Positions 51,982 to 64,000 of a DNA stretch of 64,000 nt are shown here, piece after piece; position 1 is the stretch's first letter, and each line of letters begins with the position of its first letter. Location of the stretch: NCBI RefSeq assembly GCF_006742205.1, contig NZ_AP019721.1, forward strand, positions 1,488,001-1,552,000, given 5' to 3'. The notes under the pieces were generated by a model. That model searched no databases. It was not told the DNA's origin and worked only from the letters and a program-made list of their open reading frames with translations. The DNA comes from Staphylococcus epidermidis (GTDB lineage Bacteria; Bacillota; Bacilli; Staphylococcales; Staphylococcaceae). The position numbers and the translations under genes are program-made.

Positions 51982-52221
51982 TTATTCTTCACTATTCACT
52001 TCAGTTGCTTCAGACGATTCATTATCTACAGTGAAAGTGCTGATCGCATGTTTGTAAATCAGATGTTGCTTACCCTGAGAATTTAAACTTACAACATATT
52101 TGTCATAATTTTCAACGACACCTTTCATTTGAAAGCCATTTAAAAAGAAAATTGTGACTTCAGTTTTTTCCGATTTAAAGTTCTCTAGTGCTTGGTCTTG
52201 GATGTTTTCGTTTGCAATCAT
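51982..52221 (-). CDS. hfq: RNA chaperone Hfq
   Basis: Hfq is an Sm-like hexameric RNA-binding protein. The 79 residues have the Sm1 strand pattern (TEVTIFFLNGFQMKGVVENYDKY split near 21-43) and the Sm2 motif LIYKHAIST near residues 54-62, the Gram-positive form with YKHA for the usual YKHAIS. AAAGGAG precedes the ATG, inside the end of miaA, which overlaps by 47 bases. The acidic C-terminal tail (ESSEATEVNSEE) is short. Confidence 0.95.
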   Translation of the reverse strand: MIANENIQDQALENFKSEKTEVTIFFLNGFQMKGVVENYDKYVVSLNSQGKQHLIYKHAISTFTVDNESSEATEVNSEE

Positions 52222-53173
52222 GGTTAGAACTCCTTTTATTTATTTGGGTTGTAATCTCATCTAACATCATTTGAAGTGACATCCTTTCTTTATTTAACCA
52301 ATGAACATTCATTTTATTTTTAAACCAAGTCAACTGTCTTTTAGCATATTGTCGAGAATGCTGTTTTAATTTCTCTACAGCATTTTCCATGCTTATATTT
52401 CCCTTAATAACGGGTACAAGCTCTTTATACCCAATGGCTTGCATACTTTGACTCGCTTCAAAACCTTGTTCAACGAGATGTTGCACTTCATTAAATAATC
52501 CGTGGCCCAACATAATATCAACACGTTTATTTATTCTTAAATATAATGTTTCACGCGACATTTCAATCCCTATTAATAATGTATCATAATTTTCAGTAAA
52601 TTGTTGCACTTTCTTGCGAGAACTTAAAAGTTTTTTTGTTTTCAAATAATATTCTATTGCTCGCAACACTCTTTTTCTGTTATTAGGATGTATATCCTTG
52701 GCTGATTCTTTGTCGAATGAAGCTAAATATTCGTGGAGCTTATTATTATTTAGATGCTCAAGTTCTTTTAACTTTAATTTAACTTGTTTCATTTTATCTT
52801 CAGATATGGATTCATCTTCAAAAGCATAGTTGTATAAGAGAGATTGTATATATAGTCCTGTTCCTCCTGCTATAATAGGCACCTTGCCTCTTCTAGTAAT
52901 ATCTTTAATATATTTTTCTGCCCTTTTTTTAAATTCATATGCAGAAAAGGAAGCATCTGGAGGCAAAATATCTATCATATAATGTGGTATACCTTCCATT
53001 TCTTCAGTTGTAACTTTTGCTGTACCAATATCCATTCCTTGATAGACCTGCATTGAATCTCCGCTAATAATTTCTCCATTAAATTTTTTAGCAACTTCAA
53101 TACTTAACTCAGTTTTACCTGAAGCAGTTGGACCTACAATAACGATTAAAAAAGGCTTTGTCATTTCAGTCAT
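52175..53173 (-). CDS. miaA: tRNA dimethylallyltransferase
   Basis: MiaA adds dimethylallyl to A37 of tRNAs that read U-starting codons. The 332 residues have the P-loop IVGPTASGKTELSIEVAK near residues 12-29, the SGDSMQVYQGMDIGTAK block near 38-54, and the QSLLYNYAF and RQLTWFK segments. The C terminus (SSNHDCKRKHPRPSTREL) runs 47 bases into hfq and is longer than in many relatives. Two ATGs at 53173 and 53164 are possible; no strong ribosome site is visible. Confidence 0.94.
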   Translation of the reverse strand: MTEMTKPFLIVIVGPTASGKTELSIEVAKKFNGEIISGDSMQVYQGMDIGTAKVTTEEMEGIPHYMIDILPPDASFSAYEFKKRAEKYIKDITRRGKVPIIAGGTGLYIQSLLYNYAFEDESISEDKMKQVKLKLKELEHLNNNKLHEYLASFDKESAKDIHPNNRKRVLRAIEYYLKTKKLLSSRKKVQQFTENYDTLLIGIEMSRETLYLRINKRVDIMLGHGLFNEVQHLVEQGFEASQSMQAIGYKELVPVIKGNISMENAVEKLKQHSRQYAKRQLTWFKNKMNVHWLNKERMSLQMMLDEITTQINKRSSNHDCKRKHPRPSTREL

Positions 53174-53184
53174 TTAAGATTCAC

Positions 53185-54111
53185 TCACTTTTGTTTTTTC
53201 AAAATTTGCTTTTCCATCCATTCAAACATGTGTTGCCATGTTTTCAAATAATCTTCTTCAAATAATATTTCATGACGCTTATGTTTATATAGTTGTACTG
53301 TTATATGTTTAATACCTGCTCTTTTATATAATCTAGCTAAATGCTTTATACCTTTACCATATTCACCAAAAGGATCATCTTTCCCAGAAATAAATAGTAT
53401 AGGTAGTTCTTTGTCCATTCTTTTTAGTTGTTGTCGTTCTACTGTCTTCATCATGGTCTTTAAAGTTTGATAAATGAGCTGATTAGATACTTTGAATCCA
53501 CAAAATTCATCTTCCACAAATTTATCAACTTCATCCTGACGTGTAGAAATCCAATCACTATCTGTTCGAGGTTGAGTGATTTTTTTATTGAAAGTTTTAT
53601 TCAATAATTGATTCACCCACTTGAGTCGACGTCGTTTCCCAAAAATAAATGTAACTAACTTCATTGCTAAACGTATTGGTACACCTTTCCACTTGGGGAA
53701 CATACCTGTTCCTGTAAGAATTAAACCTTGAGCAATGTCAGGATACTTTTCAACAAATGATCTAGCAATAATGGAGCCCATTGAATGACCTATGATAATA
53801 TAGGGTACATTGAGCTCTTCAAGATATAATGTCTCAATAATTTCATAAGCATCATCTACAATTTGATTCATGCTATTAAAATGACCACGTTCATTCTCAT
53901 CTATTTCTTTACCATGTCCACGGTGATTATGTCTAACAACGTCATAACCTTGTGTATTTAAAGCCTCAACTAACTCTTGATAACGGTCCATATGTTCAGC
54001 CATGCCATGGAAAAGATGAACAATACCAATAGTACTCTTTTTTGCTTTATCAATTTTCACCTCTAACATTGTTCCATCTTCAACTGTTATTTTAAAATGA
54101 CTTTGACTCAC
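53185..54111 (-). CDS. Alpha/beta hydrolase, lysophospholipase/monoacylglycerol-lipase type
   Basis: The 308 residues form an alpha/beta hydrolase with the lid-bearing layout of PldB/MGL enzymes: oxyanion HLFHGMAEHMDRYQEL near 32-47, nucleophile elbow YIIIGHSMGSIIARSF near 104-119, Asp in LFISGKDDPFG near 239 and His in YKHKRHEILFE near 281. The likely substrate is a lysophospholipid or monoglyceride; not proven. The start is GTG with AGGGG 8 bases upstream. It precedes miaA by 11 bases. Confidence 0.87.
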   Translation of the reverse strand: MSQSHFKITVEDGTMLEVKIDKAKKSTIGIVHLFHGMAEHMDRYQELVEALNTQGYDVVRHNHRGHGKEIDENERGHFNSMNQIVDDAYEIIETLYLEELNVPYIIIGHSMGSIIARSFVEKYPDIAQGLILTGTGMFPKWKGVPIRLAMKLVTFIFGKRRRLKWVNQLLNKTFNKKITQPRTDSDWISTRQDEVDKFVEDEFCGFKVSNQLIYQTLKTMMKTVERQQLKRMDKELPILFISGKDDPFGEYGKGIKHLARLYKRAGIKHITVQLYKHKRHEILFEEDYLKTWQHMFEWMEKQILKKQK

Positions 54112-54253
54112 AACATCTGCCCCTATTCCTTTTTTTATTTGTTATGTCATTTATAGTACATCTACCTATATCATATTTAATATACCGTGTGTGAGATATC
54201 ATATCAAATCGTACGCATATTGAGTTTATATAAGCTTATAGCATTAAAATAAA

Positions 54254-54298
54254 AAACTACTTGTAGATAAAAAGATCTATTCCATCTACAAGTAGTTT
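54254..54298 (-). terminator. Terminator of glpD
   Basis: AAACTACTTGTAGAT and ATCTACAAGTAGTTT form a perfect 15-bp stem with a 15-base loop, followed by TTTATTTTAAT on minus, 37 bases after the glpD stop. Confidence 0.88.
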
Positions 54299-54334
54299 AT
54301 TATAATCTATTAGATATTCAATCAATAGGAATGA

Positions 54335-56008
54335 TTAAGCTTTAGTTGCAGGTTGATCATTACCTGTACGTGCCTCATCAATCGCAACTTCTACTTCTTC
54401 AGTATAAGCTTCTTTTTGAGTTTCACTATAATTAAGCATATCCGCCATAACATCTATCACAGCATTTTTATAATCTAACACATCTTGAATATTAAAGTAT
54501 AATTTGCCAGAACGACGTACTAAGAAGTCAGTTGGTTTGTAAACCATTTCTTGTTGAATACTATAAACTAATTCAACATAAATTTCTAATGGTAATTTAC
54601 TATCATGATATGGTGCCGTTTGAGCAATATTAAATAGTTGATCAACATTTGAACCATATTTACTTGCTAAGCGACGTGCCACATCTTCATCAATTCCAAA
54701 TCCTTTAGCTGCATCAACTTTTTGTTCAACAAAGTGTTCAAAGTTTTTGCTTCCGCCAACGTCACCACCGGAAATTTTTAGATTTTTTGTGGCACATGAT
54801 TCAAATTTCAATCCGTATTCTTGTTTTAAACGTTTAGCTAATAAATCAACAATTTCTAGTGCCATATGACGATAACCAGTTAATTTACCGCCTGCTATAG
54901 TTAATAATCCAGATTCACCTTCCCAAACTTCATCTTTACGTGAGATTTCAGAAGGATCTTTACCTTTTTCAAGAATTAGCGGACGAATACCAGCCCATGT
55001 TGATTCAATATCTTCATCTTTAACATTAACTGTTGGGAACATATAGTTAATTGCATTAATTAAGTAGTCTCTATCTTCTTGTGTTGTTAAAGGTGTTGCT
55101 TTTTCATTATCATAAAACGTGTCAGTTGTTCCTACATAAGCTTTTCCTTCACGTGGAATCGCAAAAATCATGCGTCCGTCTTTTTCAGTATCAAAGTAAA
55201 CTGCTTGACCTAATGGGAATTTAGATTGATCTATAACAACGTGTACACCTTTAGTTAATCTTAATTGCTTATTGTTACGTGCATAATCGCCACTTCTCAC
55301 TTCATCAACCCAAGGACCAGAAGCATTAATAACTTTTTTAGCTTTAATCGCATACGTTTCGCCATCAATCATATCCAATACTTCAATACCATTTACTTTC
55401 TTATTGGAATCATAAGTGAAGTGTTCTGATTTTGTATAATTAATGATTTCTGCTCCATTTTCAGCAGCTTTTTTCATAACTTCAATAGTTAAACGCGCAT
55501 CATCAGTGCGGTATTCCACATAGTAGCCACCGCCTTTTAATCCATCACGTTTAACTAAAGGTTCTTTATTTAACGTTTCTTGCTTAGATAACATTTTTTT
55601 ACGTTCGGATTTTTTGACACCAGCTAGACGATCGTACATAGCTAGTCCAATAGAAGTTGAGAATTTACCAAATGTACCACCTTTATGCATAGGTAAAAGC
55701 ATCCATTCTGGTGTTGTCACATGTGGACCATTTTCATAAACAATAGCACGTTCTTTACCTGTTTCTGCAACTACCCCTACTTGCAGTTGTTTTAAATATC
55801 TTAAACCACCGTGTACAAGTTTAGTTGAGCGTGAACTTGTACCTTGTGCAAAGTCTTGCATCTCTACTAAAGCTACCTTCATCCCACGATTACTTGCATC
55901 TAAAGCAATACCTGCACCTGTAATACCGCCACCTACGATAACAACATCGTATTCAGTGTCTCTTAAATTCTTTTTAATATGATCCCTTTTCAATGTAGAT
56001 AATGACAT
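54335..56008 (-). CDS. glpD: Aerobic glycerol-3-phosphate dehydrogenase
   Basis: GlpD oxidises glycerol-3-phosphate to dihydroxyacetone phosphate and passes electrons to quinones at the membrane. The 557 residues have the FAD loop [20 protein letters not shown] near 20-39, [19 protein letters not shown] near 56-74, and the substrate region TWAGIRPLI near 342. AGGAGGCGTTTAGATA precedes the ATG. An attenuator hairpin in its leader predicts GlpP control. Confidence 0.97.
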   Translation of the reverse strand: MSLSTLKRDHIKKNLRDTEYDVVIVGGGITGAGIALDASNRGMKVALVEMQDFAQGTSSRSTKLVHGGLRYLKQLQVGVVAETGKERAIVYENGPHVTTPEWMLLPMHKGGTFGKFSTSIGLAMYDRLAGVKKSERKKMLSKQETLNKEPLVKRDGLKGGGYYVEYRTDDARLTIEVMKKAAENGAEIINYTKSEHFTYDSNKKVNGIEVLDMIDGETYAIKAKKVINASGPWVDEVRSGDYARNNKQLRLTKGVHVVIDQSKFPLGQAVYFDTEKDGRMIFAIPREGKAYVGTTDTFYDNEKATPLTTQEDRDYLINAINYMFPTVNVKDEDIESTWAGIRPLILEKGKDPSEISRKDEVWEGESGLLTIAGGKLTGYRHMALEIVDLLAKRLKQEYGLKFESCATKNLKISGGDVGGSKNFEHFVEQKVDAAKGFGIDEDVARRLASKYGSNVDQLFNIAQTAPYHDSKLPLEIYVELVYSIQQEMVYKPTDFLVRRSGKLYFNIQDVLDYKNAVIDVMADMLNYSETQKEAYTEEVEVAIDEARTGNDQPATKA

Positions 56009-56039
56009 TATCTAAACGCCTCCTAGTTATAAATAAAAA

Positions 56040-56096
56040 ACGAGAAATTTATCCCCACAATAACATTAAATTGTTTTGTACGAACAAATCTCTCGT
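56040..56096 (-). promoter_or_regulatory. GlpP-type attenuator in the glpD leader
   Basis: On the minus strand ACGAGAGATTTGTTC pairs with GGATAAATTTCTCGT over 15 bp with three G-U pairs, followed by TTTTTTATTT, 27 bases before the glpD ribosome site. The start of the first arm resembles the glpF leader, suggesting the GlpP contact site. A TATAAT at 56125-56130 is a likely -10. Confidence 0.65.
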
Positions 56097-56124
56097 TTCT
56101 CGATTTTCTTATTAACTTATCTAG

Positions 56125-56130
56125 ATTATA
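56125..56130 (-). promoter_or_regulatory. -10 element of the glpD promoter
   Basis: The minus strand reads TATAAT, 29 bases upstream of the attenuator stem. A weak -35-like TGGACT lies 18 bases further up. Confidence 0.5.
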
Positions 56131-56184
56131 ACACAGTTAAGAAAATCAAGTCCATTTAAAGATTTAAAAAGTCTAATACATAGC

Positions 56185-57699
<1,515 letters not shown>

Positions 57700-57837
57700 T
57701 CAAAAGTGAATAATGAATTCATTATCTAAACAATTATACATTCTAAAATGATAATTAAATAGACTTTTAAATGTGATTGTTCAACACTCATGAACATATC
57801 ACGTTAATCATACGGTTATATATACGAATGCCATATG

Positions 57838-58662
57838 TTAATAAATTGATTCAATATCGTTGTTTTTATTTTGAGATATCTTATTTAGTATCACGCCAAG
57901 TATAAGTGTGAATATAAGTACAATTAAACCAATGAAACAACTAAAATTGAATGTTTGTTTATAAAACACTTCGTAAACAATCGCACCTAACATACCACCT
58001 GCCATGGGTCCCAGAACGGGTACAATTGCGTAAGACCAGTTAGATTTACCTTTACCATGAATTGGCAAAATAGCATGTGCAATACGTGGTGCTAGGTCAC
58101 GGGCTGGATTAATAGCGTAACCAGTAGTACCTCCTAAGCTTAAACCAATTGCTATGATAAGACTACCAACAATAATTGGATTTAAACCATCAGCAATTTT
58201 ATTAACCCCGATAAATAAAATTCCTAATGTTAAAGCCATAGTCCCGATAATCTCACTTAAAAAGTTAGCAAAATAATTTTTAATGGCTGGTGCTGTTGAA
58301 AATACACCTAATTTGACTGCTGGATCTTCTGTAACTTTCCAGTGTGGTAAATACATTAACCATACAAAAACTCCACCAACAATACCGCCAAGCATTTGAC
58401 AAACAATATAGCCCGGTACTTGCGCCCAGCTAAATCCACCATCCATGGCTAAAGCAACTGTTACAGCTGGATTTAAATGTGCACCAGAAAACGTTCCAAC
58501 AGCATAAACGCCCATTGTTACTGCCAAACCCCAACCAAATGCAATAACAATCCAATCTGCACCGTTACCAGCACTTCTCTTTAAGTTAACGTTTGCACAA
58601 ACGCCACCACCAAAAAGAATAAGGATTGCAGTACCTAAAAATTCTGCTAAATAAGCATTCAT
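57838..58662 (-). CDS. glpF: Glycerol uptake facilitator
   Basis: GlpF is an aquaglyceroporin channel for glycerol. I start at ATG 58662 (MNAYLAEFLGTAILILFGGG) because GGAGG ends 7 bases before it; five more codons open from TTG within that site. The 274 residues have six helices and both half-helix NPA motifs: GAHLNPAVTVALAMDGG near 63-79 and GYAINPARDLAPRIAH near 187-202. The Asp after the second NPA is typical of glycerol channels. Leader and cre features lie upstream. Confidence 0.96.
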   Translation of the reverse strand: MNAYLAEFLGTAILILFGGGVCANVNLKRSAGNGADWIVIAFGWGLAVTMGVYAVGTFSGAHLNPAVTVALAMDGGFSWAQVPGYIVCQMLGGIVGGVFVWLMYLPHWKVTEDPAVKLGVFSTAPAIKNYFANFLSEIIGTMALTLGILFIGVNKIADGLNPIIVGSLIIAIGLSLGGTTGYAINPARDLAPRIAHAILPIHGKGKSNWSYAIVPVLGPMAGGMLGAIVYEVFYKQTFNFSCFIGLIVLIFTLILGVILNKISQNKNNDIESIY

Positions 58663-58684
58663 ATACATTCCTCCCAAAAAACAG

Positions 58685-58724
58685 GGAGACCCCTACGTCA
58701 AATATATTACTTGTAGAAATCTCC
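58685..58724 (-). promoter_or_regulatory. GlpP-type attenuator in the glpF leader
   Basis: On minus, GGAGATTTCTAC pairs with GTAGGGGTCTCC over 12 bp with three G-U pairs and a 16-base loop, followed by CTGTTTTTT. The T-run ends just at the ribosome site. The preceding GAGAGACGAG segment resembles the glpD leader. Confidence 0.7.
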
Positions 58725-58777
58725 TCGTCTCTCTTCTAATATTAACTTTTTAACTTGTTATAAGTTTACTATTACGT

Positions 58778-58791
58778 TGTAAGCGTTGTCA
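58778..58791. promoter_or_regulatory. cre (CcpA) site at the glpF promoter
   Basis: TGTAAGCGTTGTCA matches TGWAANCGNTNWCA at every position. On the minus strand it overlaps the -35 TTGACA, so CcpA would block glpFK in rich sugar. Confidence 0.85.
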
Positions 58792-58891
58792 ACAATTTTG
58801 TAAAAAAATTGTCATATTTGATTAAAGTTTTTATTGATATAGTGTGCATTTATTTTTGATGCACTAAATAAAAGGTTTAACAATTCTTTTA

Positions 58892-58936
58892 AAAGTACAT
58901 TCTTCTTTTTTATTCATAAAAAAAAGAATGCACTTT
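58892..58936 (-). terminator. Terminator after glpP
   Basis: AAAGTACATTCTT and AAGAATGCACTTT pair over 13 bp (one G-U), followed by a T-run on minus. It ends the mutS-mutL-glpP unit. Confidence 0.75.
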
Positions 58937-59036
58937 AAGTTATTAATCTTTCGGTATTCAAATTCACTCGTCCTATGAAAAAATGATAATACCTTGATTA
59001 ACAAACTTAAATACATTCTTATTAACAGTATACAAA

Positions 59037-59570
59037 TTACCAAAGTTTCTCGTAACTTGTAGTGACGTACTTAGCGCCATTGGAAATTGCTTCTCTAATT
59101 TCCGATTGTTCATCGATAAGACCACCAGCTATTACTGACGCTGATGTTTCTTGTTGAATTTTACTCACTGCTTTACTTGCAACACCAGGTAAAACTTCAA
59201 CATAGTCAGGCTCTACTTTTTTAATGAGTTCAATACTTCTTGTTAATGCTTGACTATCTATGATAAACACTCTAAATATCGTCAAAGTATTTAACATTTT
59301 AGCTTTTTTGATGACCTTAGCTTTTGTAGAAACAATACCTTTAGGTTTATATTGTTGAATAATGTACTCACAAGCAAATTCATCATGACTGAGTCCTTTG
59401 ATTAAATCGATATGTACATAACATTCAATCGAATGACTTTTAAGTAACTCCATAATGCTTTTCAAATGACCTATATGCATATCTAACACAACACATGCTT
59501 TGTAGTCTGTTTTAATTAACTTTTCTAAATCTCTCATATTTCTAATAGCTGGCAAAATATTCTCTTTCAT
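59037..59570 (-). CDS. glpP: Glycerol uptake operon antiterminator GlpP
   Basis: GlpP binds glycerol-3-phosphate and the leader RNA of glpFK and glpD to prevent early termination. The 177 residues match the GlpP barrel family: ILPAIRNMRDLEKLI near 5-19, HIDLIKGLSHDEFACEYI near 54-71, VEVLPGVASKAVSKI near 123-137 and ASVIAGGLIDEQSEI near 144-158. It begins 14 bases after the mutL stop, on the same strand. Confidence 0.95.
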   Translation of the reverse strand: MKENILPAIRNMRDLEKLIKTDYKACVVLDMHIGHLKSIMELLKSHSIECYVHIDLIKGLSHDEFACEYIIQQYKPKGIVSTKAKVIKKAKMLNTLTIFRVFIIDSQALTRSIELIKKVEPDYVEVLPGVASKAVSKIQQETSASVIAGGLIDEQSEIREAISNGAKYVTTSYEKLW

Positions 59571-59583
59571 AATTAAAACTCCC

Positions 59584-61521
59584 CTACATTACTCTTTTAA
59601 ATAACTTTTCTAATTCATAATTTGAAAAATTGATAATAATCGGTCTACCATGAGGACAAGTAAAAGGATCTTCTGCTTCTCTTAGTTGATCAATTAAATC
59701 TGCCATTTCATTATTTTTTAAATAGTGATTAGCCTTAATTGATTTCTTACAAGACATCATGATTGCTGCATCTTCTCTTATTTTCTTCACATCAACACTT
59801 TTGTGTTTTAAGACAAGTTCAATCATATCTTTAATAATTTCTTCCGCTTCTTCTTTCGGAAACCATACTGGATAGCTATTTACAATATAATCATGCCCAC
59901 CAAAATGTTCAAGATGTACTCCTACTTTATCTAATTCATCTTTGTACTGATCAATAATCATTTGTTCATCTTTAGAGAAATGGAAAGTAAGTGGTATTAA
60001 TAAGTTTTGCACTTCATTGGTCACTTCGCCAATTTTTTCTCTAAAATATTCATATTTAATTCTTTCCTGAGCAGCATGTTGGTCAATCATAAACATTCCA
60101 TTTTCATTTTGTGCAATGATATACGTACCGTGTACTTGACCTACAATTTCCATATAAGGCACCCTACGATGAGGTGTCTGACTCACTGTTCCTTTAATAT
60201 CGTTTGATTGCTGATTTGATATCTCATATTCGTTAGATGTGTTTTGTTCCATATCAAACAATACTTCTTTTTGACTTTGTAAGTAACTATCATCAATGTA
60301 ATTGTGTAATTCATTAGAAACTTCCGTACTTTCATTATTTGTCGATGAAGTTGAATCTAAATTATTCTTATGCGACTCTACATCATGATTCTTATCTTTT
60401 TGATCATGTACATATGGTGCAGATGTTTCTCCAATTTGTGATTGTTGCTTCTCGAAATTAATTTTTTGTTGTTCAAATGTTTCTAAAACCTTATTCTTTT
60501 TGGGCGCGTGATTTAAATCGTTTTGTGGGATGAGGATTTTGTCTTTAAAAGCCTCTCTGATTTTGGTTACGATAAGATCATAAAGTTGATCTTCTTTAGA
60601 AAGTCTCACCTCTAATTTTGTTGGATGAACATTTACATCAACCAAAATAGGATCCATTTGGATATTAATGTAACATATAGGAAATCTTCCTATTGTAAGC
60701 AATGTGTGATATCCCTCTAAAATTGCTTTATTGAGTACAAAGTTTTTGATGTATCTACCATTGATGAAAATAGAAATGTAATGTTTATTACTTCTAGAAT
60801 GCTCAGGTTTAGCTACAAACCCTTCAAGATGATAATCACTAGTATCACCCGAAATATGCACTAAATCCTTTGCTACTTTCATTCCATAAATTTCAGCCAT
60901 TACTTCATTTGTTCTTCCTGAGCCATTCGTACTTAAAAGTTTTTTACCATCTGAAACTAAAGAAATTCTAATTTCGGGATGACTCATCGCCATTCTATTT
61001 ACAATGTCCGTAATTTTACCCAGTTCGGTATACAAACTTTTTATATATTTTAATCGAGCAGGTGTATTGTAGAATAATGAATCCACTTGTATATCTGTAC
61101 CCTTTTTAGCTTTTGCAGGTTTTTGATGAATAATTTTACCATCTTCAGCATATATTTCATGTCCATTTTCATTATCAGTACAGGTCTTTAATGTCACCTT
61201 TGCTACTGATGAAATACTAGCTAAAGCTTCTCCCCTAAAACCTAAAGTACGAATATGGAACAAATCATCATCTGCGACTATTTTACTCGTTGCGTGTCTA
61301 TGAAATACTAACCCTAAATCTTCCTGAGCAATACCAGTGCCATTATCTACAACCCTTATTGATGAAACTCCAGACTGTTCAACTTCAATATTAATTTCTG
61401 TCGCTTGTGCATCAATTGCATTTTCTAAGAGCTCTTTAACTACGGAACTTGGTCTTTCAACCACTTCACCCGCAGCTATTTTATTAGCTAGAGACGTCTC
61501 AAGTTCTTTTATTTTCCCCAT
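59584..61521 (-). CDS. mutL: DNA mismatch repair protein MutL
   Basis: MutL links mismatch recognition to repair. The 645 residues have the GHKL ATPase with [20 protein letters not shown] near 28-47, [11 protein letters not shown] and [16 protein letters not shown], a variable linker near 340-430, and a C-terminal domain with the endonuclease motif [14 protein letters not shown] near 456-469 (DQHAx2Ex4E), as in MutL of bacteria lacking Mut[12 protein letters not shown] near 620 completes the metal site. It begins 14 bases after the mutS stop. Confidence 0.96.
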   Translation of the reverse strand: MGKIKELETSLANKIAAGEVVERPSSVVKELLENAIDAQATEINIEVEQSGVSSIRVVDNGTGIAQEDLGLVFHRHATSKIVADDDLFHIRTLGFRGEALASISSVAKVTLKTCTDNENGHEIYAEDGKIIHQKPAKAKKGTDIQVDSLFYNTPARLKYIKSLYTELGKITDIVNRMAMSHPEIRISLVSDGKKLLSTNGSGRTNEVMAEIYGMKVAKDLVHISGDTSDYHLEGFVAKPEHSRSNKHYISIFINGRYIKNFVLNKAILEGYHTLLTIGRFPICYINIQMDPILVDVNVHPTKLEVRLSKEDQLYDLIVTKIREAFKDKILIPQNDLNHAPKKNKVLETFEQQKINFEKQQSQIGETSAPYVHDQKDKNHDVESHKNNLDSTSSTNNESTEVSNELHNYIDDSYLQSQKEVLFDMEQNTSNEYEISNQQSNDIKGTVSQTPHRRVPYMEIVGQVHGTYIIAQNENGMFMIDQHAAQERIKYEYFREKIGEVTNEVQNLLIPLTFHFSKDEQMIIDQYKDELDKVGVHLEHFGGHDYIVNSYPVWFPKEEAEEIIKDMIELVLKHKSVDVKKIREDAAIMMSCKKSIKANHYLKNNEMADLIDQLREAEDPFTCPHGRPIIINFSNYELEKLFKRVM

Positions 61522-61535
61522 CGTTTACACCTCTT

Positions 61536-64000
61536 CTACTTTAATTGACTTTGTAATTCATTCAGCTTGATTAAGGCTTCCAATGGTGTCATATTGGATA
61601 GATTCAATTCTCGAATTTGACATTCAACTTCACTTTGTTGATTGTAACCATCAAATAAATCAAAGGTCGCTTGCTCATAATTATGATTTGATGTATGTGT
61701 TTCTATAACTGATTGCTCTTCTTCTGTTCGACCAAAATCGTTATACGACGGAACCGTTTGTTGATCGTCAGTATTCTCATGAGAGAGTTGATACGAAGGT
61801 TTTTGCTCAAATGCATTTAATATAACTTGCGCTCTATCAATGACTTCATTAGGTAAATCCGCTAATTTTGCCACTTGAATACCATAGCTATCATCCACAG
61901 CGCCATCTTTGACTTTATGCAAAAATATCAGTTCACCTTGATACTCGTTTGCAGCAACATGTACATTTTTTAAACACTTAAGCATTTGATCAAGTGATGT
62001 CAATTCATGATAATGTGTTGAGAAAAGTGTCTTAGCATGGGAAGTTTGAGCAACATATTCAATCATCGCTTGCGCTAACGCAAGACCATCATAAGTAGAT
62101 GTACCTCTTCCTATTTCGTCAAAGATAATTAAACTATTTTCAGTAGCATAAGTTAAAGCTTTTTGAGCTTCTAACATTTCTACCATAAATGTACTTTTAC
62201 CTGATACAAGGTCATCTGCTGCACCAATCCTAGTAAAAATTTGATCAAATATAGGTAATGTTGCTGAATCACATGGTACATATGCTCCCATTTGAGCCAT
62301 GATACTTATTATAGCAACTTGTCTCATATATGTTGACTTACCTGACATATTAGGTCCCGTAATGAGATAAATAAACGTTTCATCATCAAGATGGCAATCA
62401 TTAGGTACATAATCATTATAATCCATCACTCTCTCAACAACAGGATGTCTTGAGTTTTCTAAATGTAAAACTTTATCATCACTAAATGTAGGTTTGACAT
62501 AATTATATTTTTGAGCAATTTCAGCAAAACTTTGTAAACAATCAAGTTCTGAAATGATTTTCGCTTGCTTTTGTAAACGTTCAGTGTACGTTTTAATGTG
62601 TTCTCGTAATTTAACAAATAATTCATATTCTAACTCTACTGCTTTATCTTCAGCACCAAGTATTATATCTTCTTTTTCTTTTAATTCATCCGTAATAAAT
62701 CGTTCAGCATTAGATAATGTTTGTTTTCGATTATAGCCAAACGCTTCAGGTTGAAAATTATTTAAGTTTGCACGTGTAATTTCAATAAAATAACCAAACA
62801 CTTTATTAAAACTAATTTTCAATGACTTAATACCTGTACGTTCACGTTCCTTAGCTTGTAATTCTGCAAGCCAAGTTTTACCATTTTTTGAAGCTTCTAA
62901 ATATTCATCAAGTTGCGCGTTGAAGCCATTTTTAAATAATCCTCCATCTTTGATGGAAATAGGTGGTTCTTCAACTAAACTTTCTTCTAAAATTTGTAAC
63001 AAGTCATCTAAAGGTTCTAATTCTTTAAATTGCGTGGTAGTTTGTGCACCCAATTCATTGAGTAATGCTTTAATGTGAGGTATTTCGGATATAGAATGCT
63101 TAAGTTGTATTAAATCTCTTGCATTTACGTTTCCATAACTCACTCTTCCTACTAGTCGTTCTATGTCATACACTTGATTTAAATGATTACGTAATGTATC
63201 TCTTTCAATAAAACGGTCCATAAACTCTTCAACAATATTTAATCTGTCGTTGATTTGTTGTTTATTAATTAATGGACGATCAATCCACTGCTTTAAACGT
63301 CTAGCACCCATCGGTGTTTTTGTCTCATCCATTAACCATAACAAAGTCCCTTTTTTTGATTTTAATCGTATGCTCTCTGTCAGCTCTAAATTTCGCTTCG
63401 CATAATAATCCATCTTCATATAATCAACTGCAGCATATTCAATTACTTCCTCAATATGAGATAAATCTCGCTTTTGTGTGTGATGAATGTAATCTAACAA
63501 TAATTGAGTTGTGTCATGCATTAACTGATGTGTCAACTGATTCATATCATAATCTTCATCAGATATATCTTCGCGAACAGTAATCGTCTCAGTTATCATG
63601 TTGATTTGTCTTTTTAATTCTTCAGATAGAGCTTGCTTTATGACGATTTCATTGGGATTAATTGTTGTAATCTCATTAAGCAAGGTTGCTGTATCTTTGA
63701 AATGAGTTACTTTGAGTTCGCCTGTAGAAACATCACAATAGCATAATCCAAATTCTTCATTTTCGATAAAACTTAAAATATAATTATTTTTCTTTTCATC
63801 CATACCATTTTGATCCATAACAGTTCCTGGTGTGATGATTCTTACAACTTCTCTTCTAACCATTCCTTTTGTTTGCTTTGGATCTTCCATTTGTTCACAT
63901 ATAGCGACCTTATACCCATTATTAATCAATGTTTCAATGTAATTATCAGCAGAATGATATGGTACGCCACACATCGGAATAGGATTTTCTTTTTTAGCAT
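61536..64000 (-). CDS. mutS: DNA mismatch repair protein MutS (partial, 5' end outside window)
   Basis: MutS binds mismatches. About 821 C-terminal codons are present; the first ~50 residues, including the Phe-x-Glu mismatch-reading motif, are beyond the right edge. The visible sequence starts [20 protein letters not shown]. Later landmarks are the clamp and lever domains, the ATPase with [36 protein letters not shown] and [13 protein letters not shown], and the tail [17 protein letters not shown]. It is first of mutS-mutL-glpP. Confidence 0.95.
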   Translation of the reverse strand, partial: AKKENPIPMCGVPYHSADNYIETLINNGYKVAICEQMEDPKQTKGMVRREVVRIITPGTVMDQNGMDEKKNNYILSFIENEEFGLCYCDVSTGELKVTHFKDTATLLNEITTINPNEIVIKQALSEELKRQINMITETITVREDISDEDYDMNQLTHQLMHDTTQLLLDYIHHTQKRDLSHIEEVIEYAAVDYMKMDYYAKRNLELTESIRLKSKKGTLLWLMDETKTPMGARRLKQWIDRPLINKQQINDRLNIVEEFMDRFIERDTLRNHLNQVYDIERLVGRVSYGNVNARDLIQLKHSISEIPHIKALLNELGAQTTTQFKELEPLDDLLQILEESLVEEPPISIKDGGLFKNGFNAQLDEYLEASKNGKTWLAELQAKERERTGIKSLKISFNKVFGYFIEITRANLNNFQPEAFGYNRKQTLSNAERFITDELKEKEDIILGAEDKAVELEYELFVKLREHIKTYTERLQKQAKIISELDCLQSFAEIAQKYNYVKPTFSDDKVLHLENSRHPVVERVMDYNDYVPNDCHLDDETFIYLITGPNMSGKSTYMRQVAIISIMAQMGAYVPCDSATLPIFDQIFTRIGAADDLVSGKSTFMVEMLEAQKALTYATENSLIIFDEIGRGTSTYDGLALAQAMIEYVAQTSHAKTLFSTHYHELTSLDQMLKCLKNVHVAANEYQGELIFLHKVKDGAVDDSYGIQVAKLADLPNEVIDRAQVILNAFEQKPSYQLSHENTDDQQTVPSYNDFGRTEEEQSVIETHTSNHNYEQATFDLFDGYNQQSEVECQIRELNLSNMTPLEALIKLNELQSQLK

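Overview
The window is chromosomal DNA of a low-GC staphylococcus. Nearly every protein is a core staphylococcal product, and the sosA/lexA, rpmG/rpsN/guaC, hom-thrC-thrB, glnRA and mutSL-glpPFKD neighbourhoods are in staphylococcal order. ParC carries Ser80 and Asp84. Asp84 rather than Glu84 is what I associate with Staphylococcus epidermidis and close relatives, so S. epidermidis or a near neighbour is my best guess. It is inferred from one residue plus general protein resemblance. Most genes lie on the minus strand.

Layout. Positions 1-10.9 kb hold parC (cut by the left edge), parE, plsY, a HesB-like gene, a thioesterase, aconitase, a betaine (BCCT) transporter and mscL. Positions 11-24.7 kb hold sbcDC, small membrane proteins, transketolase, the divergent SOS pair sosA/lexA, a CAP-domain protein, guaC, a Zur-controlled zinc-free S14, L33 and catalase. 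Positions 25-33 kb hold an amino-acid permease and the threonine pathway (hom, thrC, thrB, aspartokinase). Positions 33-44 kb are more variable: a nucleotidyltransferase-like gene with a cre site in its promoter, a NERD-like protein, a decayed transposase end, a membrane nuclease, an ABC transporter plus two-component system, cardiolipin synthase, threonine aldolase and a membrane protein with two Ltp repeats. Positions 44.2-46.3 kb are a decayed prophage morphogenesis fragment. Positions 46.4-64 kb hold glnRA, hflX, glutathione peroxidase, hfq/miaA, the glycerol regulon and mutSL (mutS cut by the right edge).

Regulation is unusually readable. LexA boxes precede parE, sbcD and lexA/sosA, linking replication, recombination and division control. 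A Zur box precedes rpsN, a GlnR box precedes glnR, and a perfect cre precedes glpF. The leaders of glpF and glpD each carry a terminator-like hairpin with a shared upstream motif, as expected for GlpP antitermination. A CodY-like site is embedded in a hairpin ahead of the aspartokinase gene.

The most interesting region is the prophage scar. A MuF-type head protein is followed in the same frame, after a single TAA, by a type-50 (Ntox50-like) polymorphic toxin domain, then by a touching 64-codon gene that could be its immunity protein, then by a frameshifted scaffold gene. The gene just across the scar carries repeats of the phage superinfection-exclusion Ltp family. Other items worth checking are a 20-residue peptide ORF directly ahead of guaC, an IS1182-like remnant next to a hairpin, and a Fur-like box upstream of aconitase.
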